Shown here: positions 1-7,781 of the stretch, piece after piece
How positions within the stretch are numbered: the first letter of the stretch is position 1
How the letters are laid out: every line of letters starts with the position of its first letter
Source: Aureimonas endophytica
GTDB taxonomy: Bacteria; Pseudomonadota; Alphaproteobacteria; Rhizobiales; Rhizobiaceae
Length of the DNA: 64,000 nt
Assembly (NCBI RefSeq): GCF_014642635.1
Contig: NZ_BMIQ01000001.1
Coordinates: 310,001-374,000 of the forward strand
Direction of reading: 5' to 3'
Made by a program: the position numbers and the translations under genes
The notes under the pieces: model-generated
The model's database searches: none
What the model was told of the DNA's origin: nothing
The model's input: only the letters and a program-made list of their open reading frames with translations

Positions 1-309
1 GAGTTCCAGCTCGTGGGAGATACGGTCCCGACGGGCAAGGCCGTCCCCTTCCGCGTCAGGCTCGTCGACACGCGGACGGGTCGGACCGTTCCGGACGCGG
101 TCATCTTCGAGACCCGCCTCGACATGGCGCCGGACGGCATGGAGACGATGACGGCGCCCGTCGAGGTCGTCCCGTCCGGCGAGCCGGGCGTCTACAAGCT
201 GAAGGGGAACTTCGTCATGGCCGGCGGATGGCGGGTCTCGCTCGGCGCGAAGGTGCAGGGCGAGGAGGGGACCCTCCGCGACGAACTGGTCCTCAAGGCC
301 GCCGACTGA
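1..309 (+). CDS. FixH/YtkA-like domain protein, 5' end outside window
   Basis: The reading frame is open from base 1 and ends with TGA at 307-309, overlapping the ATG of the next gene by one base, so this is the C-terminal part of a protein that starts upstream. The visible 102 residues are rich in beta strands, with phrases such as FRVRLVDTRTG and YKLKGNFVMAGGWRVSL. This resembles the YtkA/FixH-like beta-sandwich domain often encoded just before CusB-type adaptors. It is probably a periplasmic or membrane-anchored accessory protein of the metal efflux operon. The internal GTG at 13 should not be taken as the start, since the frame continues upstream without a stop. The family call rests on weak similarity and on context. 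Confidence 0.6.
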   Translation, partial: EFQLVGDTVPTGKAVPFRVRLVDTRTGRTVPDAVIFETRLDMAPDGMETMTAPVEVVPSGEPGVYKLKGNFVMAGGWRVSLGAKVQGEEGTLRDELVLKAAD

Positions 310-1802
310 TGCGACCGCTCTTCTTGGGCCTTTCCCTCGTCGCGTTCGCCGCGGCGGGGGGCGGAGGCTATTGGCTCGGCCTCGGCCGTCCGGACCTCGC
401 GGATCTCGTCGCCACGCTGCCGTCCCTCGTCGCCGGAAGCGCCGCCGCACCCGCCGCCGATGCGCCCGCATCCCCTGCGGTCGCCCCGCGCTCCACGCCC
501 GCGAACGCCGCTCCGACCGCCTACTACCGCGACCCGGACGGCAAGCCCTTCTACTCGGCGGGACCGAAGCGGACGGCCGACGGCCGCGACTACGTGCCGG
601 TCCCCGTCGGAAGCGACGCGGCGGCGGCGGATCCTGCCTCCTCCCCGGCAGCCGGGGCGCCGACGGCCCCGGCGGTCCCGGAGACCGGCGCGAGGAAGGT
701 CCTCTACTACCGCAACCCGATGGGACTGCCGGACACCTCCCCGGTTCCGAAGAAGGACTCGATGGGGATGGACTACATTCCGGTCTACGACGGTCCCGAG
801 GAGGAGGCGGGGATCGTCAGGATCTCGCCGGGGCGGGTCCAGAGGACGGGCGTGCGGACCGAGGCCGTGGAACGGCGGTCCGTCTCCCGGCCGCTCCGCG
901 TCCCGGGCGTCGTCGAGCTGGACGAGCGCCGGATCGCGGTGGTGACGACGCGGGCGGACGCCTTCGTCGAGGAGGTCGCCGACGCGACGACCGGCTCCGC
1001 GGTGACGAAGGGAACGCCGCTGGTCAGGCTCTATTCGCCCGAGATGGCGGCGGCCGGGGCGCAGCTCGTCATCGAGGTGAAGGGCGGGGCTTCGAAGACC
1101 GGAGGAGGGGCGAGGCTGCGGCTCGAGAACCTCGACGCGCCCGAGGAGGCGATCCGGGAGATCGAGCGGACCGGCAAGGTGCCGCTCTCGATGGTCTGGT
1201 CCGCTCCCCAGGACGGCGTCGTCCTCGAGCGGTCGGCAGTGCGCGGGATGATGGCGAAGGCCGGCGACGTCCTGTTCCGCCTCGCGGACATCGCGACAGT
1301 CTGGGTCGTCGCCGACGTGCCCGAGAGCCAGGTCGCCGACGTGCGCGTCGGCTCGGCCGCCGCGATCCGTCCGACGAGCCGGCCCGGCCGGACCCTCGGG
1401 GGCGTCGTCGACCTCGTCTACCCGCAAGTCGCCGCCGCCACGCGCACCGTCAGGGTGAGGATCGCGGTCGACAACCGCGAGGGACTGCTGCTGCCGGGAA
1501 TGTACGCCGACGTCGTCGTCGACGGAGGCTCGCCCGCACCCGTCGTCGCGGTCCCGAACGAGGCCGTCCTCGACACCGGCAGCCGCCGCGTCGTGATCCT
1601 CGACCGGGGCGAGGGCCGCTTCGAGCCGCGTGCGGTGGAGATCGGCGCCCGCGGGGACGCCTACGCCGAGATCGCCTCCGGCGTCGCCGAAGGCGACCGC
1701 GTCGTCGTCGGCGCCAACTTCCTGATCGACGCCGAAAGCAACCTCAAGGCCGCGCTGACGGCCTTGGCACCGCGTGCGGACGAAGCGGAGGCCAAGCCAT
1801 GA
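309..1802 (+). CDS. cusB: CusB-like periplasmic adaptor of heavy-metal RND efflux pump
   Basis: This is the membrane-fusion protein that links the inner-membrane RND pump to an outer-membrane channel and is thought to hand metal to the pump. The ATG at 309 overlaps the previous stop and opens with a hydrophobic signal/anchor segment (residues about 3-25). It is followed by an Ala/Pro-rich linker and two short heavy-metal-binding modules: one around YYRDPDGKPFYSAGPKR and a second around YYRNPMGLPDTSPVPKKDSM, with the Met-rich MGMDYIPVY ending. The adaptor body (lipoyl-like, barrel and membrane-proximal domains) follows. The length of 497 residues fits the family. It overlaps cusA by four bases (ATGA), so the two are translationally coupled. 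The metal (Cu/Ag versus Zn/Co/Ni) cannot be fixed from sequence alone. Confidence 0.88.
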   Translation: MRPLFLGLSLVAFAAAGGGGYWLGLGRPDLADLVATLPSLVAGSAAAPAADAPASPAVAPRSTPANAAPTAYYRDPDGKPFYSAGPKRTADGRDYVPVPVGSDAAAADPASSPAAGAPTAPAVPETGARKVLYYRNPMGLPDTSPVPKKDSMGMDYIPVYDGPEEEAGIVRISPGRVQRTGVRTEAVERRSVSRPLRVPGVVELDERRIAVVTTRADAFVEEVADATTGSAVTKGTPLVRLYSPEMAAAGAQLVIEVKGGASKTGGGARLRLENLDAPEEAIREIERTGKVPLSMVWSAPQDGVVLERSAVRGMMAKAGDVLFRLADIATVWVVADVPESQVADVRVGSAAAIRPTSRPGRTLGGVVDLVYPQVAAATRTVRVRIAVDNREGLLLPGMYADVVVDGGSPAPVVAVPNEAVLDTGSRRVVILDRGEGRFEPRAVEIGARGDAYAEIASGVAEGDRVVVGANFLIDAESNLKAALTALAPRADEAEAKP

Positions 1803-4800
1803 TCCCCGGCATCATCGGGTGGTCGGCGCGCAACGTCGTCCTCGTCCTCGTCGGGACGGTCTTCGCGATCCTCGCGGGCCTCCACGCCCTGCGGACGCTG
1901 CCCCTCGACGCGATCCCGGACCTCTCGGACGTCCAGGTCATCGTGTACACCGAGTATCCGGGACAGGCGCCCCAGGTCGTCGAGGACCAGGTGACGTTCC
2001 CGCTCACGACCGCCATGCTGACCGTGCCGAAGTCGAAGGTCGTGCGCGGCTTCTCGTTCTTCGGCGTGTCCTTCGTCTACGTCATCTTCGAGGACGGCAC
2101 CGATCCCTACTTCGCCAGGAGCCGCGTCCTCGAGTTCCTGAACGGCGCGGCCCGCCGCCTTCCCGCGGGCGTCAGCCCGACCCTCGGACCGGACGCCACG
2201 GGCGTCGGCTGGGTCTACCAGTACGCCGTCGTCGCGAAGGAAAGGACGCTCGCCGAACTGCGCTCGCTCCAGGACTGGGTGGTGCGCTTCGCCGTGTCCG
2301 ACGCCGACGGGGTCGCCGAGGTCGCGAGCGTCGGCGGCTTCGTCAAGCAGTACGCCGTTGTGGTCGACCCGAACCGCATGCGGACGCAGGGCGTCACCCT
2401 CGACATGGTCCGCAAGGCGGTCGCCGCGAGCAACATGGACGTCGGCGGCCGCACGATCGAGCTGACCGAGACCGAGTACATGGTCCGCGGCCGCGGCTAC
2501 CTGCGCGGCGTCGAGGACATCGGCGACGTCGTCCTCATGAGCGAGGCAGGCGTCCCGCTGCGCCTTCGCGACGTCGCCCGGGTGGAGACGACGGCCGACG
2601 AGCGCCGCGGCATCGCCGAACTCGACGGCGAGGGAGAGGTCGCGAGCGGCATCGTGCTCCAGCGCTACGGCGCGAACGCCCTCGACGTCATCGACGAAGT
2701 GAAGGCGAGGATCGCCGAGGTGCTCCCGAGCCTCCCCGAGGGCACCTCGATCGTTCCCGTCTACGACCGCTCGCAGCTCATCGGGCGGGCCATCGAGACG
2801 TTGAAGGGGACGCTCCTGGAGGAGAGCCTCATCGTGGCGCTGGTCTGCGTCGTGTTCCTCCTGCACCTGAGGAGCGCGCTCGTCGCCATCCTGATGCTCC
2901 CGGTCGGCATCCTCATGGCCTTCGCCGCCATGAAGCTGACGGACCTCGGCTCCAACATCATGAGCCTTGGCGGCATCGCCATCGCGGTCGGCGCGATGAT
3001 CGACGCGGCCATCGTCATGATCGAGAACGCCCACAAGCACCTGGAGCGGGCGCCGCCCGGGAAGCCCAGGCTGGAGATCCTCGTCGAGGCCGCGAGCGAG
3101 GTAGGCCCGGCGCTGTTCTTCAGCCTCCTCGTCATCACGGTGTCCTTCCTGCCGATCTTCACGCTGGAGTCGCAGGAAGGGCGGCTCTTCGGCCCGCTCG
3201 CCTTCACCAAGACCTTCGCGATGGCGGCGGCGGCGCTCCTGTCGATCACCCTCGTCCCGGCGCTGATGGTGCTGTTCGTGCGCGGCCGGATCGTTCCCGA
3301 GCACCGGAACCCGGTGAACCGGGTGCTGATCGCCCTCTACCGTCCGGTCATCGCGACGGTGCTGCGGGCCAAGGTCCCGACGATCCTCCTCGCGGTCGCG
3401 ATCCTCGCCGTGTCGGTCTGGCCGGCACGCCAGCTCGGCTCCGAGTTCATGCCGGACCTCGACGAGGGAACGCTGATGTACATGCCGACCACCCTGCCGG
3501 GGCTGTCCGTCACGAAGGCGGCCGAACTCCTCCAGACGCAGGACCGCATCATCCGGTCGTTTCCGGAGGTCGCGTCGGTCTACGGCAAGGCGGGAAGGGC
3601 GCTGACGGCCACCGACCCGGCGCCGACGGAGATGTTCGAGACGCTGATCAACCTGAAGCCCCGCGAGGAGTGGCGACCGGGCACGACGCTCGAGAGCCTG
3701 AAGCGGGAGATGGACGCCGCGCTCCAGTTTCCCGGGGTTTCGAACGCCTGGACGATGCCGATCCGCGCCCGCATCGACATGTTGTCGACCGGCATCCGCA
3801 CGCCCGTCGGGGTGAAGGTCTTCGGCACCGACCTGAAGGAGATGGAGGCGGTCTCCCGCCGGATCGAGACGGTCCTCAAGACCGTGCCGGGCACGTCGAG
3901 CGCCTACGCCGAGCGGGTGATCGGGGGCTACTTCCTCGACATCGTGCCGGACAGGACCGCGCTCGGCCGCTACGGCCTGTCGGTCGGCGACGTCCAGGAT
4001 ACGATCGCCACCGCGCTCGGCGCGGAGACCGTCACGACGACGGTCGAGGGCAGGGAGCGGTACGCTGTCGTCGTCCGTTATCCCCGCGAGGCGCGCTCCG
4101 ACCCGGTATCCGTGGCGAGAAGCGTCCAGGTACCCTTGCCCGGCGGCGGGAGCGTCCCGGTCGGCGACGTGGCGAAGGTGGAGACGACGCGTGGCGCGAC
4201 GTCGATCCGGACGGAGAACGGCCAGCTCGCCGTCTACGTCTTCGTCGACATCGCCGGGCGCGACCTCGGCGGCTACGTGCGCGACGCGCAGGCGGCGGTG
4301 AGGGACCAGGTGAAGCTGCCGCCGGGCTACCGCGTCGCCTGGAGCGGCCAGTTCGAGTACCTCGAACGGGCCGAGGCGCGCCTCGCGGTCGTCGTTCCGC
4401 TCACGCTCGCGATCATCTTCCTCCTCCTCTACCTGAACTTCCGGGCCCTGACGGAGACGCTGATCGTCATGCTGTCGCTGCCCTTCGCCGTCGTCGGCGG
4501 CGTCTGGCTCATGTGGTGGCTCGGCTTCAACATGTCGGTCGCCGTCGCGGTCGGGTTCATCGCCCTGTCCGGCGTCGCCGCGGAGACCGGCGTGATCATG
4601 CTGGTCTACCTCCAGCACGCGGTGGCCGAGGTCAGGGCGAACCGCATGGCCTCAGGGCGGCCGTTCGACCGCGAGGCGCTGCGCGAGGCGATCATGGTCG
4701 GCGCGGTGGAGCGCGTGAGGCCGAAGATGATGACGGTGGTCGCCATCATGGCGGGGCTCCTGCCGATCCTTTGGAGCCACGGCGCCGGGTCCGAGATCAT

Positions 4801-4972
4801 GCAGCGCATCGCCGTGCCGATGATCGGAGGCATGGTCTCGTCGACCGTGCTGACGCTCCTGGTGATTCCTGCGGTGTTCGGTCTCGTGAAGGGGTGGGAC
4901 CTGGCCGGAAGCGCATCGGTGGGTCCGGGACTTCACAAGGACGAGACCGGGTGGGAAGTGGAAGCCGCGTGA
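1799..4972 (+). CDS. cusA: CusA/CzcA-type heavy-metal efflux RND permease
   Basis: This proton-driven inner-membrane exporter of the HME-RND family has 1,057 residues, the usual length. The start ATG at 1799 overlaps the cusB stop. The N terminus (MIPGIIGWSARN) is a typical cytoplasmic start, followed by the first transmembrane helix and the DAIPDLSDVQV phrase conserved in CusA/CzcA. Two large periplasmic loops and two blocks of membrane helices are evident, including GGIAIAVGAMIDAAIVMIEN in helix 4, which carries the proton-relay acidic residue, and a C-terminal GVAAETGVIML segment. No outer-membrane channel gene follows, so cusC would have to lie upstream. The gene ends 58 bp before the convergent ynfA gene. 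Confidence 0.93.
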   Translation: MIPGIIGWSARNVVLVLVGTVFAILAGLHALRTLPLDAIPDLSDVQVIVYTEYPGQAPQVVEDQVTFPLTTAMLTVPKSKVVRGFSFFGVSFVYVIFEDGTDPYFARSRVLEFLNGAARRLPAGVSPTLGPDATGVGWVYQYAVVAKERTLAELRSLQDWVVRFAVSDADGVAEVASVGGFVKQYAVVVDPNRMRTQGVTLDMVRKAVAASNMDVGGRTIELTETEYMVRGRGYLRGVEDIGDVVLMSEAGVPLRLRDVARVETTADERRGIAELDGEGEVASGIVLQRYGANALDVIDEVKARIAEVLPSLPEGTSIVPVYDRSQLIGRAIETLKGTLLEESLIVALVCVVFLLHLRSALVAILMLPVGILMAFAAMKLTDLGSNIMSLGGIAIAVGAMIDAAIVMIENAHKHLERAPPGKPRLEILVEAASEVGPALFFSLLVITVSFLPIFTLESQEGRLFGPLAFTKTFAMAAAALLSITLVPALMVLFVRGRIVPEHRNPVNRVLIALYRPVIATVLRAKVPTILLAVAILAVSVWPARQLGSEFMPDLDEGTLMYMPTTLPGLSVTKAAELLQTQDRIIRSFPEVASVYGKAGRALTATDPAPTEMFETLINLKPREEWRPGTTLESLKREMDAALQFPGVSNAWTMPIRARIDMLSTGIRTPVGVKVFGTDLKEMEAVSRRIETVLKTVPGTSSAYAERVIGGYFLDIVPDRTALGRYGLSVGDVQDTIATALGAETVTTTVEGRERYAVVVRYPREARSDPVSVARSVQVPLPGGGSVPVGDVAKVETTRGATSIRTENGQLAVYVFVDIAGRDLGGYVRDAQAAVRDQVKLPPGYRVAWSGQFEYLERAEARLAVVVPLTLAIIFLLLYLNFRALTETLIVMLSLPFAVVGGVWLMWWLGFNMSVAVAVGFIALSGVAAETGVIMLVYLQHAVAEVRANRMASGRPFDREALREAIMVGAVERVRPKMMTVVAIMAGLLPILWSHGAGSEIMQRIAVPMIGGMVSSTVLTLLVIPAVFGLVKGWDLAGSASVGPGLHKDETGWEVEAA

Positions 4973-5030
4973 CGGTCGGTTCCGGATTGCGGAAGACGCC
5001 GCTCCGCCCGGGAGTCCGGGACGGATCTGC

Positions 5031-5354
5031 TCAGGGCGCCCGAGGCGCGAGGAGAACGATTCCGGCACCGAGCAGGCAGACCATCGCGCCGACCACGTCC
5101 CAGCGGTCGGGGCGGGCACCCTCCGAGAGCCAGAGCCACAGGATCGACGAGACGATGTAGACGCCGCCGTAGGCCGCGTAGGCCCGCCCGGCCGCCTCCG
5201 TCTCGACGAGCGTGAGGAGCCAGGCGAAAGCTGCGAGGGAAAGCATGCCCGGCACCAGCCAGAGCGGCGAGCGATCGAGACGAAGCCAAGCCCAGAAGGC
5301 GAAGCATCCGGCGATTTCGGCGAGGGCGGCGGCGGCGTAGATGACGGGCGTCAT
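5031..5354 (-). CDS. ynfA: YnfA/UPF0060 family small membrane protein
   Basis: This 107-residue protein has four hydrophobic segments and the family hallmarks: an N-terminal [13 protein letters not shown] segment with the acidic residue in helix 1, the [18 protein letters not shown] stretch with the conserved [12 protein letters not shown] core, and the [17 protein letters not shown] end. YnfA proteins are small multidrug-resistance-like inner-membrane proteins often found in arsenic and metal-resistance clusters. The start ATG (complement of 5352-5354) overlaps the TGA of an upstream reading frame, so it was probably once the downstream partner of another membrane protein gene. The upstream arsB remnant is by chance open in the same frame, so automatic annotation may call a spurious 290-residue fusion. 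Confidence 0.82.
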   Translation of the reverse strand: MTPVIYAAAALAEIAGCFAFWAWLRLDRSPLWLVPGMLSLAAFAWLLTLVETEAAGRAYAAYGGVYIVSSILWLWLSEGARPDRWDVVGAMVCLLGAGIVLLAPRAP

Positions 5355-5470
5355 GTGGATCCGTTCCTCATTTCGGGCTCGGCGGACAGCGACGGATGCC
5401 CCCGGCGGAGGAGCGAGACCAGGCAGGCCGAAGCGGCGGCGAGTGCGGTCAGGACGTACAGCGTCGGCGA
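5351..5470 (-). pseudogene. 3' remnant of a membrane protein gene upstream of ynfA
   Basis: In the frame shifted relative to the arsB remnant, this stretch reads as the last helix and tail of an integral membrane protein ([21 protein letters not shown], then a polar tail). It stops with a TGA that overlaps the ynfA ATG. The composition fits the end of an MFS-type transporter, but the family cannot be fixed from about 38 residues. Its 5' part is missing: the sequence runs straight into the arsB remnant in another frame. This is the footprint of a deletion that removed the arsB 3' half and the body of this gene. Confidence 0.4.
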
Positions 5471-5903
5471 CGAACCCACAGGCGACGACGAAGGCGAGCG
5501 CCCCCGCGGGCGGGAAGTCGAGGCGCAGGAGGATGGCGAGCACGATCGGGGTGAGGAGCAGCGCGGCCCCGTCGTTGGCGAAGACGGCGGCGATGGCCGC
5601 GCCCAGCAGGACGACGAGCGGGAACAGCCGCCGCCCGTTGCCTCCGCCCCAGCGGGCGACGTGGAGCGCAGCCCAGGCGAAGAACCCGGCCTCGTCGAGG
5701 ACGAGCGAGATGACGATCAGCGCGACGAAGGTGAACGTCGCGTCCCAGACGATGTGCCAGACCGTCCCGACGTCGCCCCAGCCGACGACGCCGGTCGCCA
5801 GTGCGACCGCGGCGCCGGCGAGTGCCGACCACCCGATGCCAAGGCCCCGGGGCTGCCAGATGACGAGGACGAGCGTGGCGACGAAGATCGCGAGCGCGAG
5901 CAT
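5460..5903 (-). pseudogene. arsB: Truncated arsB-type arsenite efflux pump gene (5' third only)
   Basis: The first roughly 147 residues match the N-terminal third of ArsB-type arsenical pump membrane proteins. They include a membrane-rich start ([21 protein letters not shown]), the [18 protein letters not shown] segment, the [18 protein letters not shown] signature, and [11 protein letters not shown], after which intact family members continue with further helices. Here the homology stops at about 5460 and the frame runs into unrelated sequence. Intact ArsB has about 430 residues, so this cannot be a functional pump. The ATG at 5901-5903 is a plausible original start. Confidence 0.65.
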
Positions 5904-5925
5904 GGAATGTCCGGGGACAAGAGGA

Positions 5926-6090
5926 TCAGAGGGTGCGCTGGTTCACGCGCTCGGACAGCTTCTCGCCGCTCTCGACGCGCTCGGAGTAGCGGTCCGTCAG
6001 GTAGTCGGCGCGGCCCCGTACGAGATGGGTGAACTTCGCCAGCTCCTCGCAGACGTCGACGACGCGCTGGTAGAGGGCGGACGGCTTCAT
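5926..6090 (-). CDS. Small hypothetical protein (54 aa), possibly a gene remnant
   Basis: An ATG at 6088-6090 opens a 54-residue reading frame of charged, helix-rich sequence ([20 protein letters not shown]). It ends 22 bp before the arsB remnant on the same strand. The frame is open for about 16 codons upstream of the ATG before a TAA, with no better start. It could be a real small gene of the former ars cluster or the preserved 3' end of a longer protein. I do not recognise the family. Confidence 0.4.
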   Translation of the reverse strand: MKPSALYQRVVDVCEELAKFTHLVRGRADYLTDRYSERVESGEKLSERVNQRTL

Positions 6091-6267
6091 GCGCCCCGCC
6101 TCGTCGGACTCAAGGGACGCAGCTCCGAACGTGCCGCGTTAGATGATGCCGGCACTCGGAAAGAGAGGAGGTGCAGACGCTGCTCCGGTTGCGGATTAAT
6201 ATGGAAGTGAAGGGATCGTCAGGCTCGATTCGCCTTCTTCCCCGTACACCAGCGCCTACGAAGCGAG

Positions 6268-7269
6268 ATGCGGACAAACCATGCGGCCCTGATCACGGCC
6301 TTGCCGGCCGAGCGGTTGGAAGCCTTCGTGAAGGACTGGCTCAGCGTCCGAACGCGGGACTACCACAGCAGCCAGCGTTGGAACGGTACCGGCGACATGG
6401 GACGGGACGTCGTCGGATACGTGACGGAGCGACGCCACGAGGGCGATTGGGACAACTACCAATGCAAGCAGCTGGGGACCAGGCTGTCTGAAGCTTCAGC
6501 CTTCGTGGAACTCGGCAAGATCTTCATGCACGTTGCGGACGGTGCGTTTCGGCTCCCGCGTGCCTACTTCTTCGTCGCGCCGAGAGGCATGGTGCGCAAC
6601 GTTCTGACGTTCATTGCCCATCCCGAGCGGTTTCGGCAGGCGTTCATCGATCGATGGGACGACGTTTGCGCCCCGGCCCTCGTGGAGAACTCTGTGGTTC
6701 CCCTTTCGCCGGAGATCGAAGCCGCCATCCGTGCCTTCGACTTCACCCGCGTCCACGGCTTCGACGCAGGCAGCCTCTCGGAGGACCCGGCGATCCGGCC
6801 GGTCTTAGTCAAATGGTTCGACGACGACCCCGGCGAAGCGCCTCCCGGCGTCGTTCCCGAAGACATGCAGGCGGAGGAAGCACCCTATCTCCGGCAGCTC
6901 GTTGACGCGTATGGAGAGCGGGAGACAATCGTCTTCGCCGGAGCCCATGAGGTTCTGACGCATCCTGTCTGGGGCGACGATCTGCGCGATCAGCGACAGC
7001 GTTTCTTCCACGCAGTCGAGTTCAAGAGGTACTACCGGGAGAGCACGTTCCCGGAGGTGATGTCGGCTTTCACGGAAGACGTCTACCATGGCGTGGTCGA
7101 CACACACAGGGAAGCGTATCCGGATGCGCTCGGACGAATGACCGCCGTGATGAAGGAGGCGAAGAGCGTGGCACCCGCGGGCGCACTTGCCCGTTACGCT
7201 CGAGTGCCCGTGAAGCAGGGCGTCTGTCACCACTTTATCAATGAAGGTCGGCTTTCATGGAAACGATGA
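6268..7269 (+). CDS. ABC-3C system effector: Mrr-like nuclease domain plus C-terminal domain
   Basis: This is the first gene of a three-gene overlapping operon. The N-terminal part (residues about 20-110) shows a PD-(D/E)xK nuclease pattern of the Mrr_cat type: acidic-glycine core GDMGRDVVG (D43, D47) and, after a short hairpin, the QCK triad at residues 65-67. The C-terminal about 170 residues (from about LVKWFDDD) resemble the shared CTD that ABC-3C effectors use to contact the middle component. The domain order of nuclease then CTD, with the neighbours, fits a predicted ABC-three-component conflict system, in which the ATPase is thought to sense and release the effector. The target would be DNA. 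Nuclease activity and the trigger are inferred, not shown. Length is 333 residues; the gene overlaps the next one. Confidence 0.75.
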   Translation: MRTNHAALITALPAERLEAFVKDWLSVRTRDYHSSQRWNGTGDMGRDVVGYVTERRHEGDWDNYQCKQLGTRLSEASAFVELGKIFMHVADGAFRLPRAYFFVAPRGMVRNVLTFIAHPERFRQAFIDRWDDVCAPALVENSVVPLSPEIEAAIRAFDFTRVHGFDAGSLSEDPAIRPVLVKWFDDDPGEAPPGVVPEDMQAEEAPYLRQLVDAYGERETIVFAGAHEVLTHPVWGDDLRDQRQRFFHAVEFKRYYRESTFPEVMSAFTEDVYHGVVDTHREAYPDALGRMTAVMKEAKSVAPAGALARYARVPVKQGVCHHFINEGRLSWKR

Positions 7270-7781
7270 ACCGACCCGATGAATTTCGCGCCCCTTTGTT
7301 CAACAGTCCGCTGGAGACCGGGCTGCGGGCCCTCGTCGTGCTGGACGCCCTCCATCCGCGGGGGTGCGACCTTGCGGAGATGACGTGGTTGGACCATCTC
7401 GTCGTCCATACCTCCGACCTCGACGGCTATGCCGGAACGGCTGCACCGTCGAGCCTCCATCCCGACCTTCCGAACAGGGTCGGCGAGATCCTCGTCCGTC
7501 GTCGTCTGGTGGAGGAGAGCGTGCGGCTGATGCATCGCGTCAACTTGGTTGACGTGGTGCACGACGAGAGCGGCATCCGGTTCGTCGCGGGCGAGGATGC
7601 GCCGAGCTTCCTTCGGACCCTGCAGTCCGGATACACCGAAGCTCTGAAGTTGCGTGCTGATTGGTTGGCCGCCCTCGTTCGCGAGCTGCCGGAGGGAGGT
7701 CTCGCCCAGCTCGTCACCGAAAAGATCGGTCGCTGGACGGCGGAACTGCCCGTCGACGAACCCGGACGCGATCTGCCGTGA
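7257..7781 (+). CDS. ABC-3C system middle component
   Basis: This 174-residue protein has a winged-helix-like, helix-rich sequence: an N-terminal PLETGLRALVVLDALHPRG, the WLDHLVVHTSDL segment, VGEILVRRRLVEESVRLM, and a tail ending ELPVDEPGRDLP. The pattern of a small HTH-like protein placed between an effector and a DUF3732 ATPase is diagnostic of ABC-3C middle components, which bridge the other two. ATG 7257 and ATG 7266 are both possible starts; the second makes an ATGA overlap with the effector stop. The 3' end overlaps the ATPase start by four bases (GTGA), so all three proteins are translationally coupled. Confidence 0.75.
   Translation: METMNRPDEFRAPLFNSPLETGLRALVVLDALHPRGCDLAEMTWLDHLVVHTSDLDGYAGTAAPSSLHPDLPNRVGEILVRRRLVEESVRLMHRVNLVDVVHDESGIRFVAGEDAPSFLRTLQSGYTEALKLRADWLAALVRELPEGGLAQLVTEKIGRWTAELPVDEPGRDLP

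Noticed and set aside
192-1427. Long antisense reading frame over cusB
   Set aside because: GC-rich codon shadow: Arg/Gly/Asp-rich, no ribosome site, opposite a well-supported gene.
1661-4618. 985-codon antisense frame opposite cusA
   Set aside because: Artefact of third-position GC; composition is Arg/His/Asp-rich with no known fold, and cusA is certain.
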